Under the pieces are notes generated by a model that worked only from the letters and a program-made list of their open reading frames with translations, was not told the DNA's origin and ran no database searches. Source: Brugia malayi (Eukaryota; Nematoda; Chromadorea; Rhabditida; Onchocercidae). From it: a stretch of 64,000 bases of DNA. Position numbers and translations under genes: made by a program. The stretch's first letter is position 1; every line of letters begins with the position of its first letter. The stretch lies in assembly GCF_000002995.4 (NCBI RefSeq), contig NW_025062478.1, positions 9,993,001 through 10,057,000 on the forward strand, read 5' to 3'. Below, piece by piece: positions 36,568 through 47,246 of the stretch.

Positions 36568-39500
36568 TGCTTCGCAATAATCGGCGTTCATCACTTGTTG
36601 GCTCACAACATTCCATACCATCCAGGCGATCATCGTGTAATTTAAAGGATGGTGAACGAATTCAAATTGCTGAAGCACAGGTAATATTTTATTTGATATT
36701 TGTTAGAAAGATGAGAAATAATAAGTGAGAAATTTGAAATTAAAATTGAATTAATAGAATATAAATTAAATAAATTAAAAAGTAATTTAAATGAATGAAA
36801 ATAAAATTGAAAGAAACAAATGATTGAAATTTATAAAATGAAATAATAAAATAATCAGTTAATCGTCATGAAAATTATAATTTACAAAAACAATACAAAG
36901 AAAACAAAAAAAAGTAAACAAAACTTTTATGTTAAAATTTTAAAATTTACTGTTTACATATTTGTGATAATTTTAGGGATAAAAATCATAGTAAAATTTT
37001 TATTGTTTTCTTGTTTATGCAATGAAAGTAAATTGATATTTTTGAATATAAATAAATCTTTTTTTTTTTTTTTTTCATATCAAAAACTAGATTTTTTTTT
37101 TTTTTTTTTGTAACTTCTAATATTGAAGTATGATTGATATTAGAAGTAATGCTGAAATGTTTTTCAAGAATACTTCTATTTGTAAAGATATACTTATCTT
37201 CTTCCTATCAAATAATATTGCACTATTTTTTTTTTTTATTGAATAAAAGTATTAAGTATAGATCATCTAAAATTTGAAATTTAATCTCAATTAAAAAAAA
37301 AAAAAAAAAAGAAAGAAAATGCAAAATCTTTTGTATACAATAATAGAAGGAATAATTTTTGTATCTTTTTCCTTTTTATTCAGTTTGTAAAATTCATAAT
37401 TAAATAATTTTCAACTTCATAAAATATTCATTCCATCTTATACTAAAAGAAATATTAGCAATTTATAGTATTATTACCTATTTCTAGCTATTTTTAACTT
37501 TTTTTTTTTAAAAAAAGGAGGAGTAGCATGCTAAAAATATTGAAATAAGAAAAAAAAAAAAAACAATTTTAAAATGTTTTAAATCATTTCTTAACACATA
37601 TTTTTCTTAAATAATGCATTTAAGATATTCATTCTATCATTTTGATGTTGTCTTTTTTTTTGCTGTAATTTCAATCTGTGTATTTTATATTATTTATTTA
37701 TTTAAATATTAATATTTCACATTTCAAAACAACGTGACACACTGTAGCATATGTTTAATAAAACGATAAATTAAATAAAATTGTTTATGAAGAGAGAAAA
37801 TTTACATTTATTTTCAGATATTTTTATAGTTTACAATAAACTGAAAAAAAATTAAAAATTTTTTCTCTCCTTTCTTTCACTTTTCTTTTTTTTTAAAAAA
37901 AAGAAAAAGTAAAAAAATTACTTTAAATTATTCATAAAATATTAATGTTATTATTTAATAATAATTTTTAATTTAGAAAAAACGAAATTTTTCACCACAA
38001 TTATTAATATCGATACTTTGTGGTGGACCATTTCTTCTTTATTTGCACATTTATGCGATAACTAATTGTGATGCATCATTTCTTCAGGTAAATTTTATAC
38101 AAACATTCGATATTAAAATTGTTTTAAAAAAAAATAAATTCTTTTCTTAAATTTTAAGAATTTTTATTTAATACATAAATGTTCTTTTTTTTTTTCAGTT
38201 TCTTCAAATGTTATGGTCAGAAAATGGTGTACTTTATCAAATTTTTCCATCACCATTTTCATCGGTGCCTTGGAAAATTCTTGTTTTTATTACTCTTTTA
38301 CAACTTATCTTTCATCTTGTTTTACCCAAAGATTTTGTTACAGTTGTCAATAGCATGGGTAAAAATTTTGCTTATCAGTTTATCAATGTTTGTATGTAGA
38401 TAAAATGTTAGCTATTTATTTTGATCTTTTTTTTTTTAAAAAAAGTAAAAAGAATTATATAAAAACTATTTGAGTTATTTTTGCCTATGCAAGAAAAATG
38501 TTAATTCTAAATTTTATTTACTTTAATCAAAAGTTTTTTAGTTCTAATTTCAGGAGAACGAGAATGTCATCCGGTAAATTCGTTTCATTCATGTCTTCTA
38601 ATTGTGCTATTATTCATCTTTGGCTCATCGCTAGGCTTTTATAAAGCTTCAATCATTTATATAAATTGGACTCAAACTTTATCATTGTTAAATTTAATAT
38701 CCATAATTATGGTTCTGTTTTTATATATGCGACAACGAAATGATGATTTTACTACTTGTAAGATATGTATATAAAGTTTTGAAGATATGAGCAAATAGAA
38801 CAGATTTTAATGAAATAATCAAAAATCACTGATTGAAATGATTTAAGGTGCTCATTTCAGTTCACATAAAGATTTAATAAGTTATGAAAATGTAAACAAG
38901 GTGCTAATTAACTTAAAAAAAAAAAATGAAACTTCAAATTTAGTCTTTTCAAAAATTTCTACTTTTCAGTTCAAATATTATCAAAAAATAAAAATGAAAC
39001 TAATATAGGAAGTTTTAAATTTAATCTTTTCAATTTTTAGTCTTATATTTAGTCTTATCCCTTTAGTCTTACTTTTCCATTCAAATATATTTAGAATATA
39101 ATTCATAATTATGGTTTTTTAAATAATATTTGTTGAGTTTTCAGACAAGAAATGAAGTTTAAAAATAAATAGTAATAAAAATTATTTGAAATTAATCATG
39201 TTTTAGCTAATATTATCAATGGTTTGTTTTTTGGCACTGATTTAACACCAATGATTTATTCAATTGATCTCAAACACTTTATCACATATAGAATTTCTCG
39301 AACTTTATGGCCATTATATATCATTTCATCCATTTACTACAATTATTCATTTTATGGACGAATCAATAGTAAATATTTTAGATTATTATTTCAATTTCAA
39401 ATTTTTATTTCCATTTATTAAAAATTTGCAAATATTAATATTTGAATATTAAACATAATTACTAATGATTTTATTGCAATTTGAATCAGTGCTAAATAAA

Positions 39501-42500
39501 ATATTAATTTTTATTTAAGTAACTAATTACTAATCTTTGTTCTATGAAAATTGCACAATTGCAATTTGCAACTTACAGCATATGCTGCATTTAAATTAAC
39601 TAAATAATTTAATAAATTAATTTGCAATTCATATTTCTAATTAATTTATTCACATTAGATTTAATTCAAAAATTTATATCCATTTTTTTTAATTTCATTT
39701 TTTCATTTTAGCAATTTTTAATGAATCCTTTTTGTTTTTGCAGATAATTTACTCTCGTGCGCAATTTTGCAGCTTATTTATATTGGTAAAACACATTGGT
39801 ATGAGCATTTACAATACACTCAACTGGATGCTCAAAATAAGAAAGCAGGTTTGTTAAAATGTTTTCCGGTTTTCCGGACAATAAATAATATTAAAAAAAA
39901 AATTCATGATGAATAATATAATGTTAATATATGTACTGAATTTTGATCACTTTTTGTTTAATCTTTTTCTTTTACATAAACAAATTTCTAAAAATAATGA
40001 AATAACTAGGAAAAAGTTTTTCTTTCCTTTTTTTTACAAAGAAAAACTAAAGAAGTAAACAGCAGAAATTTGAATAATGAGAAAATAAAATGATAAAATG
40101 ATAAGATTTTTCTGATAAAAATATTGAATAGCTAATTAATTAATCATTTAATTAATTAATTATATGTGAAGATATTATAAAAATATTGTATAAAATGCAA
40201 AATTATTTATTTCAATACTTGAAAAAAAAAAAAAAAAAAAACGAAGAAATAATTCACATAATCAAAGCAGTTTGACTTTAAAAAAAAATCTTTAAATACG
40301 AGAATGGGTGATAAAAACATCAATTCGTAAACATTTATCAATACCATTTGTTGAATTCTCCTAAACTCATCAAAAGTTCATTGTTATTTTGATGCTCCAC
40401 TAAAATAAATCAAAACTGAGAGAAAAAAAAGGAGCACTGAGGAGGAAAATAAAAATACTTTTTTAATCATTTAAAAGAAATAATCAAATTTTAAAGTTTC
40501 ACTTTGAAGAACTAAGTTTTATTTTTTTCAATTCATTTTATAAGCAATATTTGCTATATTCTCAAATTAGCAAAAAAAAAAAACATAAAATAACTTTAGT
40601 CTTTTTAAGATTCTCGTGCATTACAATAATTAGTTTATTTCATTTTCAGTTGTCTGTAATTTGTGATATTTAACCATAAAGTTATCATATCATATAGTAT
40701 TTTTATCTTCCATTTTTATTATCTTTATCAAAAATTCTTAAATCTTTTTTTTTCTTAATTTTAAGAAACTCAATTCTAAGTATATTTGAAAATAATAAAG
40801 AAATTGTTATAACGGTTTGTTAGATTTGTTATTAAAGATTTGATTTTAAGGATTTAAAGATTTGAATGTCTATTAAAGATTTGATTGATATTGTGCTAAA
40901 TTTTTAGAAAACTTTAATTTAATTATTTAATAATTTAAAAAAATAGAAACAAGAACTCAATGGATGGCTATTCTATAAAAATTTTCTTTTTCATTTTTCA
41001 TTTTTTCTATTTAAACTATTATAATAGATAATTTAAACTATTGCAAATGTTAAATTTTAATTTCTATTTCAATATGCTACGATAGTTTTGGTGTTTTTTT
41101 CACCTGACCAATAGATAGGACATTTAGAGATAGAAATTTAAATTTTGAAAAAAGAAAAAAAACAAAGGTATAAAATGTGGGTTGAAATGAGGAAATTTTT
41201 ACTAGGCGGTGGCCTCTTTGTAGCTAAAAAAAAACGATAAAAAAAAAGGAAACAGGTGCAAGATGAAATACGAAAGTTAATTTTGAATCATTTGCTTTCA
41301 AATGTTCCCAATTTTACATTTTGGAAATTTAAGAAAACAAAAAAAAAAAAACTTTTGAAATTTTATAAGCTACTTAAATATGACCAATTGCTAAGTTTTT
41401 CTTTTCTTTCTTTTTTTTTTCTTTTTTTTTCTTTTTTTTTGTTTTAAATTTTTGATTGATTCATTGTTTGGCATTTTTCTTTTGTATAGTTGTTTTTTAT
41501 CAGTTTTTTTTTTTTTGATAAATCAATTTTTCAAATAATTATTTATTACAAATGTAATGAAAGCAATTTAGTCAATAATTTGTAATTGAAAAAAAATTTT
41601 TGAATTAAATTCGTTTCATTTTTCTAGTAGCTGATAAGATTATGGTAAAATGATATAAACGGCTTATCATTATCATAATTTTTTTTTTTTTTTTATTTAA
41701 GAAAAATTTTTTTAAGGATTTTTTTACATTTGGCGAACACTTGTGCTTTATCCAGCATTCTATGCGACACCAATAACAGTGCTTGCACAGGGAAAGATTA
41801 TATTACCTTTACCAGTTAGTGTGACAGTATTTTTTATTGGTGTCATCTCGATGTATATTACGGTTGACAGTGACTGGCAACGTACACAATTTAGACTTGC
41901 TAATGGAAATATGAAAATATGGGGTGAAGATCCATTTTTTATTACTGCCAAATATCGACGTAACAATGGTGAAATTGCTTCAAATTTACTTTTAGGTAAG
42001 TAAAGAATTTAAATTAGTCAACAAAAAAAAAAAAAAAAAAAAAAAAATTAAATTAAATATCTGATTATTCAGTCAGTATTATATAATTTTATTAATTTAT
42101 ATGTTTTTTTTTTTTTTTTTTATCAATTAAACATATTTGTGTTACTTTGTACAAACATTTTAATTTTTTTATTCCTTTTTTTCTTACAAGATTTTGTTTT
42201 TTGTAAAAGTAATTCAACTTTTTTTTTTTTTTTTTTTTTTTTTGAAAAACAAAGGAAAGGAAAGATGAAAAATTCGAAATATTTTTAGCTGAGCAAGGAA
42301 TCTAAATTAGTCAAGACAAAAAAACAAAAAGACAAATTGAATATCTGATATTGAATATTGTATAATTTTATTAATTTGTGTTTTTTATCAGTTGAACATA
42401 TTTTAAACATGCTTTTATTTACTTTTTATAAACAATTTAATTTTTTTTTCTTTACAAAATTTTCTTTTTGTAAAAGCAATTCGACTTTTCCTGAATTTTA

Positions 42501-43211
42501 TGAGTGAAAAAGAAAAACAAAGGAAATGGAAAGATGAAAAGTTTGTAAATAATTTAACATTAATAATTTTTTTATTCAAAACTTTATTTAGGAAGTGGTT
42601 GGTGGGGATTATGTCGACATCCAAATTATTTCTGTGAATGGCTTACATTTGCATGTTGGACAATTTTACAAGGGACAAATGCATTCTTTACCTGTTTTCC
42701 ACTTTTATTTCTAACATGTCATTTGTATTTACGATTAAAACATGATGAATTGAGGTAAATTTTTGAAATTTAAAAAAAAAATTCAATTTTTTTCTTGAAA
42801 TGTTTAAATTTAAATGTTAATAAAAATAACTTTATTATATACATTTCAATTTATTATAGTATGGTAGTACTTTTCTAAAGTAATGCCAAGATATAACTTT
42901 TTTTTTTTCTATTTATGTAAAAAATGACTATTACTAAGCTAAATGGAAAATAAATCAAAACTTATATTTGTTTTATTCTCAAAAAAAGAGAAATCGAAAT
43001 TTCATTAAAAAATTGAGATTTAAAGAAGGCAAAGCTTTAAATTAATGTGTTAGAAGTTTATGATGAAAGATTAGAAAAAAAAGAAATCAATAATTTCTGA
43101 AGTTTTTAAAAAAAAAATTTCTTTTTTTTTAGATGTCTGGCAAAATATGGACCATATTGGTTGCAGTATCGAAATCGAGTGAAATGTCTGCTTATTCCTT
43201 CACTATTTTAA
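36567..43211 (+). CDS. Diverged sterol reductase family protein (DHCR7/LBR/ERG24-like)
   Basis: Nine exons joined in phase: 36567-36680, 37977-38087, 38199-38358, 38554-38757, 39207-39368, 39744-39848, 41717-41995, 42592-42754, 43133-43211; about 458 aa with many hydrophobic segments, so a multi-pass membrane protein, probably in the ER. The C-terminal signature is clear: GSGWWGLCRHPNYF, then LKHDELRCLAKYG, YWLQYRNRV and a final LIPSLF. Upstream, FFGTDLTPMIYSIDLKHF replaces the family's G-E-L-N-P-R-I segment, and KIWGEDPFFITAKY resembles the DHCR7 insert, so DHCR7 is the nearest branch in my reading. The family reduces sterol double bonds with NADPH. The segment LDAQNKKAGFFYIWRTL sits where family members have a conserved D-I-x-H-D-x-F-G motif, so activity is uncertain. 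Nematodes are sterol auxotrophs, so a changed substrate or role is possible. A polyadenylation signal AATAAA is at 43493-43498. Confidence 0.86.
39849..41716 (+). other. Longest intron (1.9 kb) of the sterol-reductase-like gene
   Basis: AT-rich with A and T homopolymers; no exon or RNA gene recognised. Its phase-1 boundaries (A-G|GTTTGT and TTTAAG|GATTTT) keep the reading frame across it. Confidence 0.7.
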
Positions 43212-43492
43212 ATTGAAGATAAATTTTATGCAATTTTTTTTAAAAAAAAAAGAAAGAAAAAACGACATCATTGAAATGAATAAGAAAGAAAAATTTTATT
43301 TGAATTTAATTGCTTATTTTTAAATGCATCTGAGCACATTGATTTACTTCTTTTTCTTTTCGAAGGAAAAAATTAAATTTTAATCGATTGAATTGCATTA
43401 CTCAATTTTACTAAAATGCATTGAGTGAAAAATAATTATAGCTCGTGTATTTACGAATAATTTTACAAATTATCACTTGTTTTAATGAATGG

Positions 43493-43498
43493 AATAAA
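43493..43498 (+). promoter_or_regulatory. Polyadenylation signal AATAAA of the reductase-like gene
   Basis: A canonical hexamer about 280 nt after the stop codon and about 140 bp before the end of the convergent gene at 43640. Assigned by position. Confidence 0.5.
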
Positions 43499-43639
43499 CA
43501 GTTGTGTTTACTTAAAATAAAATTTTATTATTATATCATGAAATTTACATAAAATTTAAAATTCAAAAACCCTTAGAAAATAAGCATCATTTAGCAATGT
43601 TGTTTCAATAACTTTCAGAAATTAATTCACATTCATTCA

Positions 43640-45155
43640 TTAATATCGTACTGGTCGACATTCATTGAAAAATTCATCCAAAAGCGCATCCTCATAACTA
43701 GGTGGCGGTGAAGTACCATATTGAGTTGGCGGATTTATCGAGTATGTTGGCGGTGATGTACCATTGGTTATCATTAATTCATTCATCTGATTGCTTGATT
43801 TAGCTTTGAACAACTCTCTCTTTCGTTGTCGCATACTACGAGCTTCTAGAAGTAACTAATAAACGGGTTCAAAGGTTAACAGTTTAATAATTCGATCATA
43901 TTTGCATGTGTGAAAAATCATGCATGATATGAAGAACTGTTCGCACTTATCTCATTTAAAGTAATACTGTCGTATTAAACTATGATAACATCAATAAAAC
44001 TTCAAATTATATTTTTGAACACTTTAAATTAATTTACTTCGTCTATTCTCGATGTCCGAGAATGAGTGAAGCATTTAACTCTTTTTTTTTTCTTCTTTCT
44101 CAAACTGATTACATGCCAGAATTTTCGAGAATTTATTCTTTCTTGACAGATGAGGACCGTCTATCATCAAATGATATCTTTATAAATTAAAAAAAAGAAA
44201 CGAAAGTTTAAATTTTAATCAAAATGTAATTCAAATTTATAAAAGTTTAATATTATTAAATCTAAGAAGTAATTAAAAGTTTTAAATTCAACATTCGATA
44301 GTATGTATCATAAGATTATTCATTTTATTGCTATGAAGATATCATTGCATCTAAAAGTAAGTGTAATATTTGTTGAAAATTTTAGTTCAAACAACAAAAG
44401 TTTAAATTTTCACCAAATCGCTTTAAACAATTCCCACAACTGATGTGGCAAGAAAAAAAAGAGCAAAACAAATAAACAAACAAACAAAAAAACAGAGAAA
44501 GAAAAACAATTGAGTCCATTAGTTTTATGATCAAACAATTTTTCAAATAACTAAAATCTATTGGGAAAATTATAAGAAAGAAAAACGGAAGAAAGAGAGA
44601 GAGAGAGAGAGAAAAAAAAAGGAAGCTATTAAAATTTAAAAATTTTTTTTTTTGCTAAAAAATCATATATAATTATTGATTGAGAATGAACGATTTTTTC
44701 AACATATTTCATTTAAATGAAACTTATAAAATAGTAATTTTTCGTTTTTAAAGTAAATATAACTTAATGAAACATTTCTATCTTTTTCTCTCTGCCTCTC
44801 CCTCTCTCTCTCTCTCTCTTTTTCTTTTTCACTTGTAAAAATCATTAAATTTTTAATACTAATAGCAAAAAAAAAAAGACTAACTTTGTATAGTTCGAAA
44901 ATTTTTTTCACGTAAACGTGCTGTTATCCGTTGTACCACACGTCGCGTACGTCTCATTTCAACAATTTTATCTAATTCCCATTGTTTACATTTATTTATT
45001 CCAATAATCATTGCAATTACCATAGCAATACAAAATAAAATTGTTGGTAGAACAATTGTTGTCACAACATCAGTTGAAGGCACATAGTATGCTTTAGGCA
45101 TTTGAATACGATGATGCATCGTTTGATTAATTATTCCACTGCTAATGCTCATCAC
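43640..45155 (-). CDS. Small single-pass membrane protein with two PPxY motifs
   Basis: Two exons (44885-45155 and 43640-43845) joined in phase 1 (donor GTTAGT, acceptor TTCTAG) give 158 aa. I do not recognise the family. There is no clear signal peptide. One hydrophobic segment spans about residues 31-52 and is followed by a basic region (RRTRR, RLREKNFR, RQRKRELFK), as expected for a cytoplasmic tail by the positive-inside rule. The tail ends with TSPPTYS, NPPTQYG and TSPPPSYEDALLDEF. PPTY and PPSY match the PPxY consensus recognised by WW domains, such as those of Nedd4-type ubiquitin ligases, so regulated trafficking or ubiquitination is a reasonable inference. The start could be internal: an AG just after the ATG would also fit a splice acceptor, making this the C-terminal part of a larger protein. 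The gene converges on the reductase gene and is divergent from RPL8. Confidence 0.78.
43846..44884 (-). other. Intron of the PPxY membrane protein gene
   Basis: About 1.04 kb, AT-rich, with GA tracts at 44592-44612 and a CT tract at 44790-44820. The ORF that runs into it from the 3' side is not supported as coding. Confidence 0.75.
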
Positions 45156-45515
45156 AGTTTATAATTTTTTTTTTTTTAAATTTTTCTTATTTTATTAGCC
45201 ATTAAATCATTTTTAATTTTCCGTATTTTGTTCAATGTTTACATCTGAGAAAATTCCTGAAAAAGAAAACAAAAAACGGAATCGGAATTATTATAAATCA
45301 GATGGAGTTCAAAAAAAAAAAGATATCACAGTTTATAATTTTTTAAAATTTATTGTATTTTATCAGCCATTAAATCATTTTTTTTTTCTATATTTTGTTT
45401 ATTATTTACATTTGGGAAATTTCCTGAAAGACATAAAGAACCGGAATTATTATAATTATAAAAAAAAAATATATAATTATTATTCAGATAGAGTAAAAAA
45501 AAAAATGACACTATA
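45140..45515. repeat. ~180-bp tandem duplication abutting a start codon
   Basis: Two imperfect copies begin with CACAGTTTATAATTTTTT (45152 and 45327). They share TTAGCCATTAAATCATTTTT, a TATTTTGTT...TTTACAT segment, TTCCTGAAA, a CGGAATTATTATAA element and a CAGAT(G/A)GAGT box. The first copy starts directly upstream of the ATG of the PPxY protein gene, so its promoter-proximal region has been duplicated. Confidence 0.8.
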
Positions 45516-47246
45516 ATTGAAAAAGTTTTTTATTTGGAAAAATAAATCAATTTATTATTGATTTCAAAATAAATATTTCATTGAAATAAATGAAATTTTT
45601 TTTTTTAAAAAAAAAAAAGATTTAATCTAATTTTTACATTCATATAATTAAATCAAAAATATATAAATAGATACATGAATTAAATCAATGAATTTTAAAA
45701 AAAAAATTTTTTTTCTCTCAGATTTAAAATTTCTTTTTTCATTGTTTATTTACAAATTCCTAACTTTTGCCTATTTAATGCATCAATAATAAACAATAAA
45801 TGCTACTAGAAGATGGTTATGTTGAAAATGTAAAACTAAATTATAACTTTATATAACTCTCTCACTACTTGGCTAACTCTAGGGCCTAGGCTACTAGGTC
45901 AACTCTAGAGCTAGCCTACTAGGCCAGTAAAAAAAAAGAAAAGAATCGAAAGCCAAATATAAACTACATTCAATCCTTATTGAAAATTTATATAGATTTA
46001 GACACACACACACACAGACATACACATACATACTTCGCTGTCAATTGCATTTGGCCTAGGACAGAATTGAGTCGATATTTGCATGGCTGTCAAACATTCT
46101 TACATTCTAATATATATGTATCTCAAATAAGATAACAATTTAATCAATATTTGAAAAAATTTGAATTAATTTTTTTCAGAAAGTAAATTTTTTATTTTTT
46201 TTTTAGTTTTTTTTTTTTTTTGTAATAAATTTTAATTTTTCTTCAGAAAAATTAAAATTTAACAATAATAGATAATATTAAAAATCAAATGGAATGGTAA
46301 CACAACAGATGATAATATTGTGACAAAAAAAAAGTTTGTTTTCTTTTTTAGCAATGAGATGGGAAATGATATATATTTTAAATCATAAATAGATATGATA
46401 GGAGGTGATAACATTGTAAATTAATTCATAATTATTTAAATAAACTTTTTTTTTTAAATTACTTAATTTACGTAATAAAATTAAACTAACTTACTTACTT
46501 ATGGTTGCAAAAATGTGACAACACTTACTTAATTTGGTTGTTGATGCTATGCGCTGCATTTCTTGAATTATAACAAATTTTATATTTGGAAATGTATCAC
46601 ATCTAAAAACTATTATGGGTGGGAATGTTTAGTTGCATATCGAGTCTCTCATTTCAGCTGGCACCGCAATTTCATGAATGGTTTCCTAAACGATTGAGTT
46701 GTGGTAGGGAAGGTTCAGGTTTCATTTAAGGTTGCAGGGACTGGCACCATTACCATTTGGTAGGTTGGTTGTTGGGGTTGTGTGTTTATTCGATAACGTA
46801 TTTGTTAGCAATGTATGATTTTTCACATTGGTCTAAAGATCTCAGTGAATATTATACACTTAGGATCACCCAATGTGATGGTAGCACACATTCATATGTT
46901 TTTCATATATCATTCATTTACCATTTAGTTAACTTTTACATGCACTTTAGATAGATCATGATGGTTTCACTTTATTAGACTGAGTTAAGATTAATCGTAG
47001 AGGTTGTAGAAATGTGTAATTTAGGTGTAATAGTGCACTCATGTTGTATATGCCTGAGCTTGGCCATATAGTGACATATCATTTCTCAGTGATAATGTTG
47101 CAGATTTTTTGATTTCCCTCTGAAAGGAGAGCTATTGTTTCAGTTTCATAGATTGAACATGTGTGAAGTGAAAATTGATTTTCAGTGTTTGACAGATTGA
47201 ATATATATGAAGTGAATCAAGATCGGAATTTTATTTTCAGGTTCAA
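45516..47246. promoter_or_regulatory. Upstream region of the RPL8 gene
   Basis: Divergent region shared with the PPxY gene. It holds a CTAG-dense palindromic patch (45875-45926), a CA-rich tract (46000-46032) and, from about 46540, DNA distinctly less AT-rich with fewer homopolymers. That part probably includes the RPL8 promoter and 5' UTR. Short ORFs here (such as 46757-46954) have no recognisable product. Confidence 0.5.
47238..47240 (+). promoter_or_regulatory. Splice acceptor just before the RPL8 ATG (possible spliced-leader site)
   Basis: ATTTTATTTTCAG ends at 47240, six bases before the ATG at 47247. No coding exon is needed upstream, since the ATG gives the full uL2 N-terminus. In nematodes such a site is typical of SL trans-splicing, but an intron in the 5' UTR would look the same. 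A related acceptor-like segment ending in ATTTTCAG lies at about 47177-47184. Confidence 0.6.

Noticed and set aside
36361..36678. 105-codon minus-strand ORF with an Ile/Val-rich run
   Set aside because: Antisense of the AAT/AAC array and of the first coding exon of the reductase-like gene.
39264..39452. Alternative frame through the reductase exon at 39207-39368
   Set aside because: The other frame contains the family-like TDLTPMIYSIDLKHF and joins both neighbouring exons in phase.
41760..41966. Minus-strand ORF opposite a reductase exon
   Set aside because: Shadow of a real plus-strand exon with a clear family signature.
46757..46954. 65-codon ORF upstream of RPL8
   Set aside because: No recognisable product or splice partner; it lies in the probable promoter and 5' UTR region.
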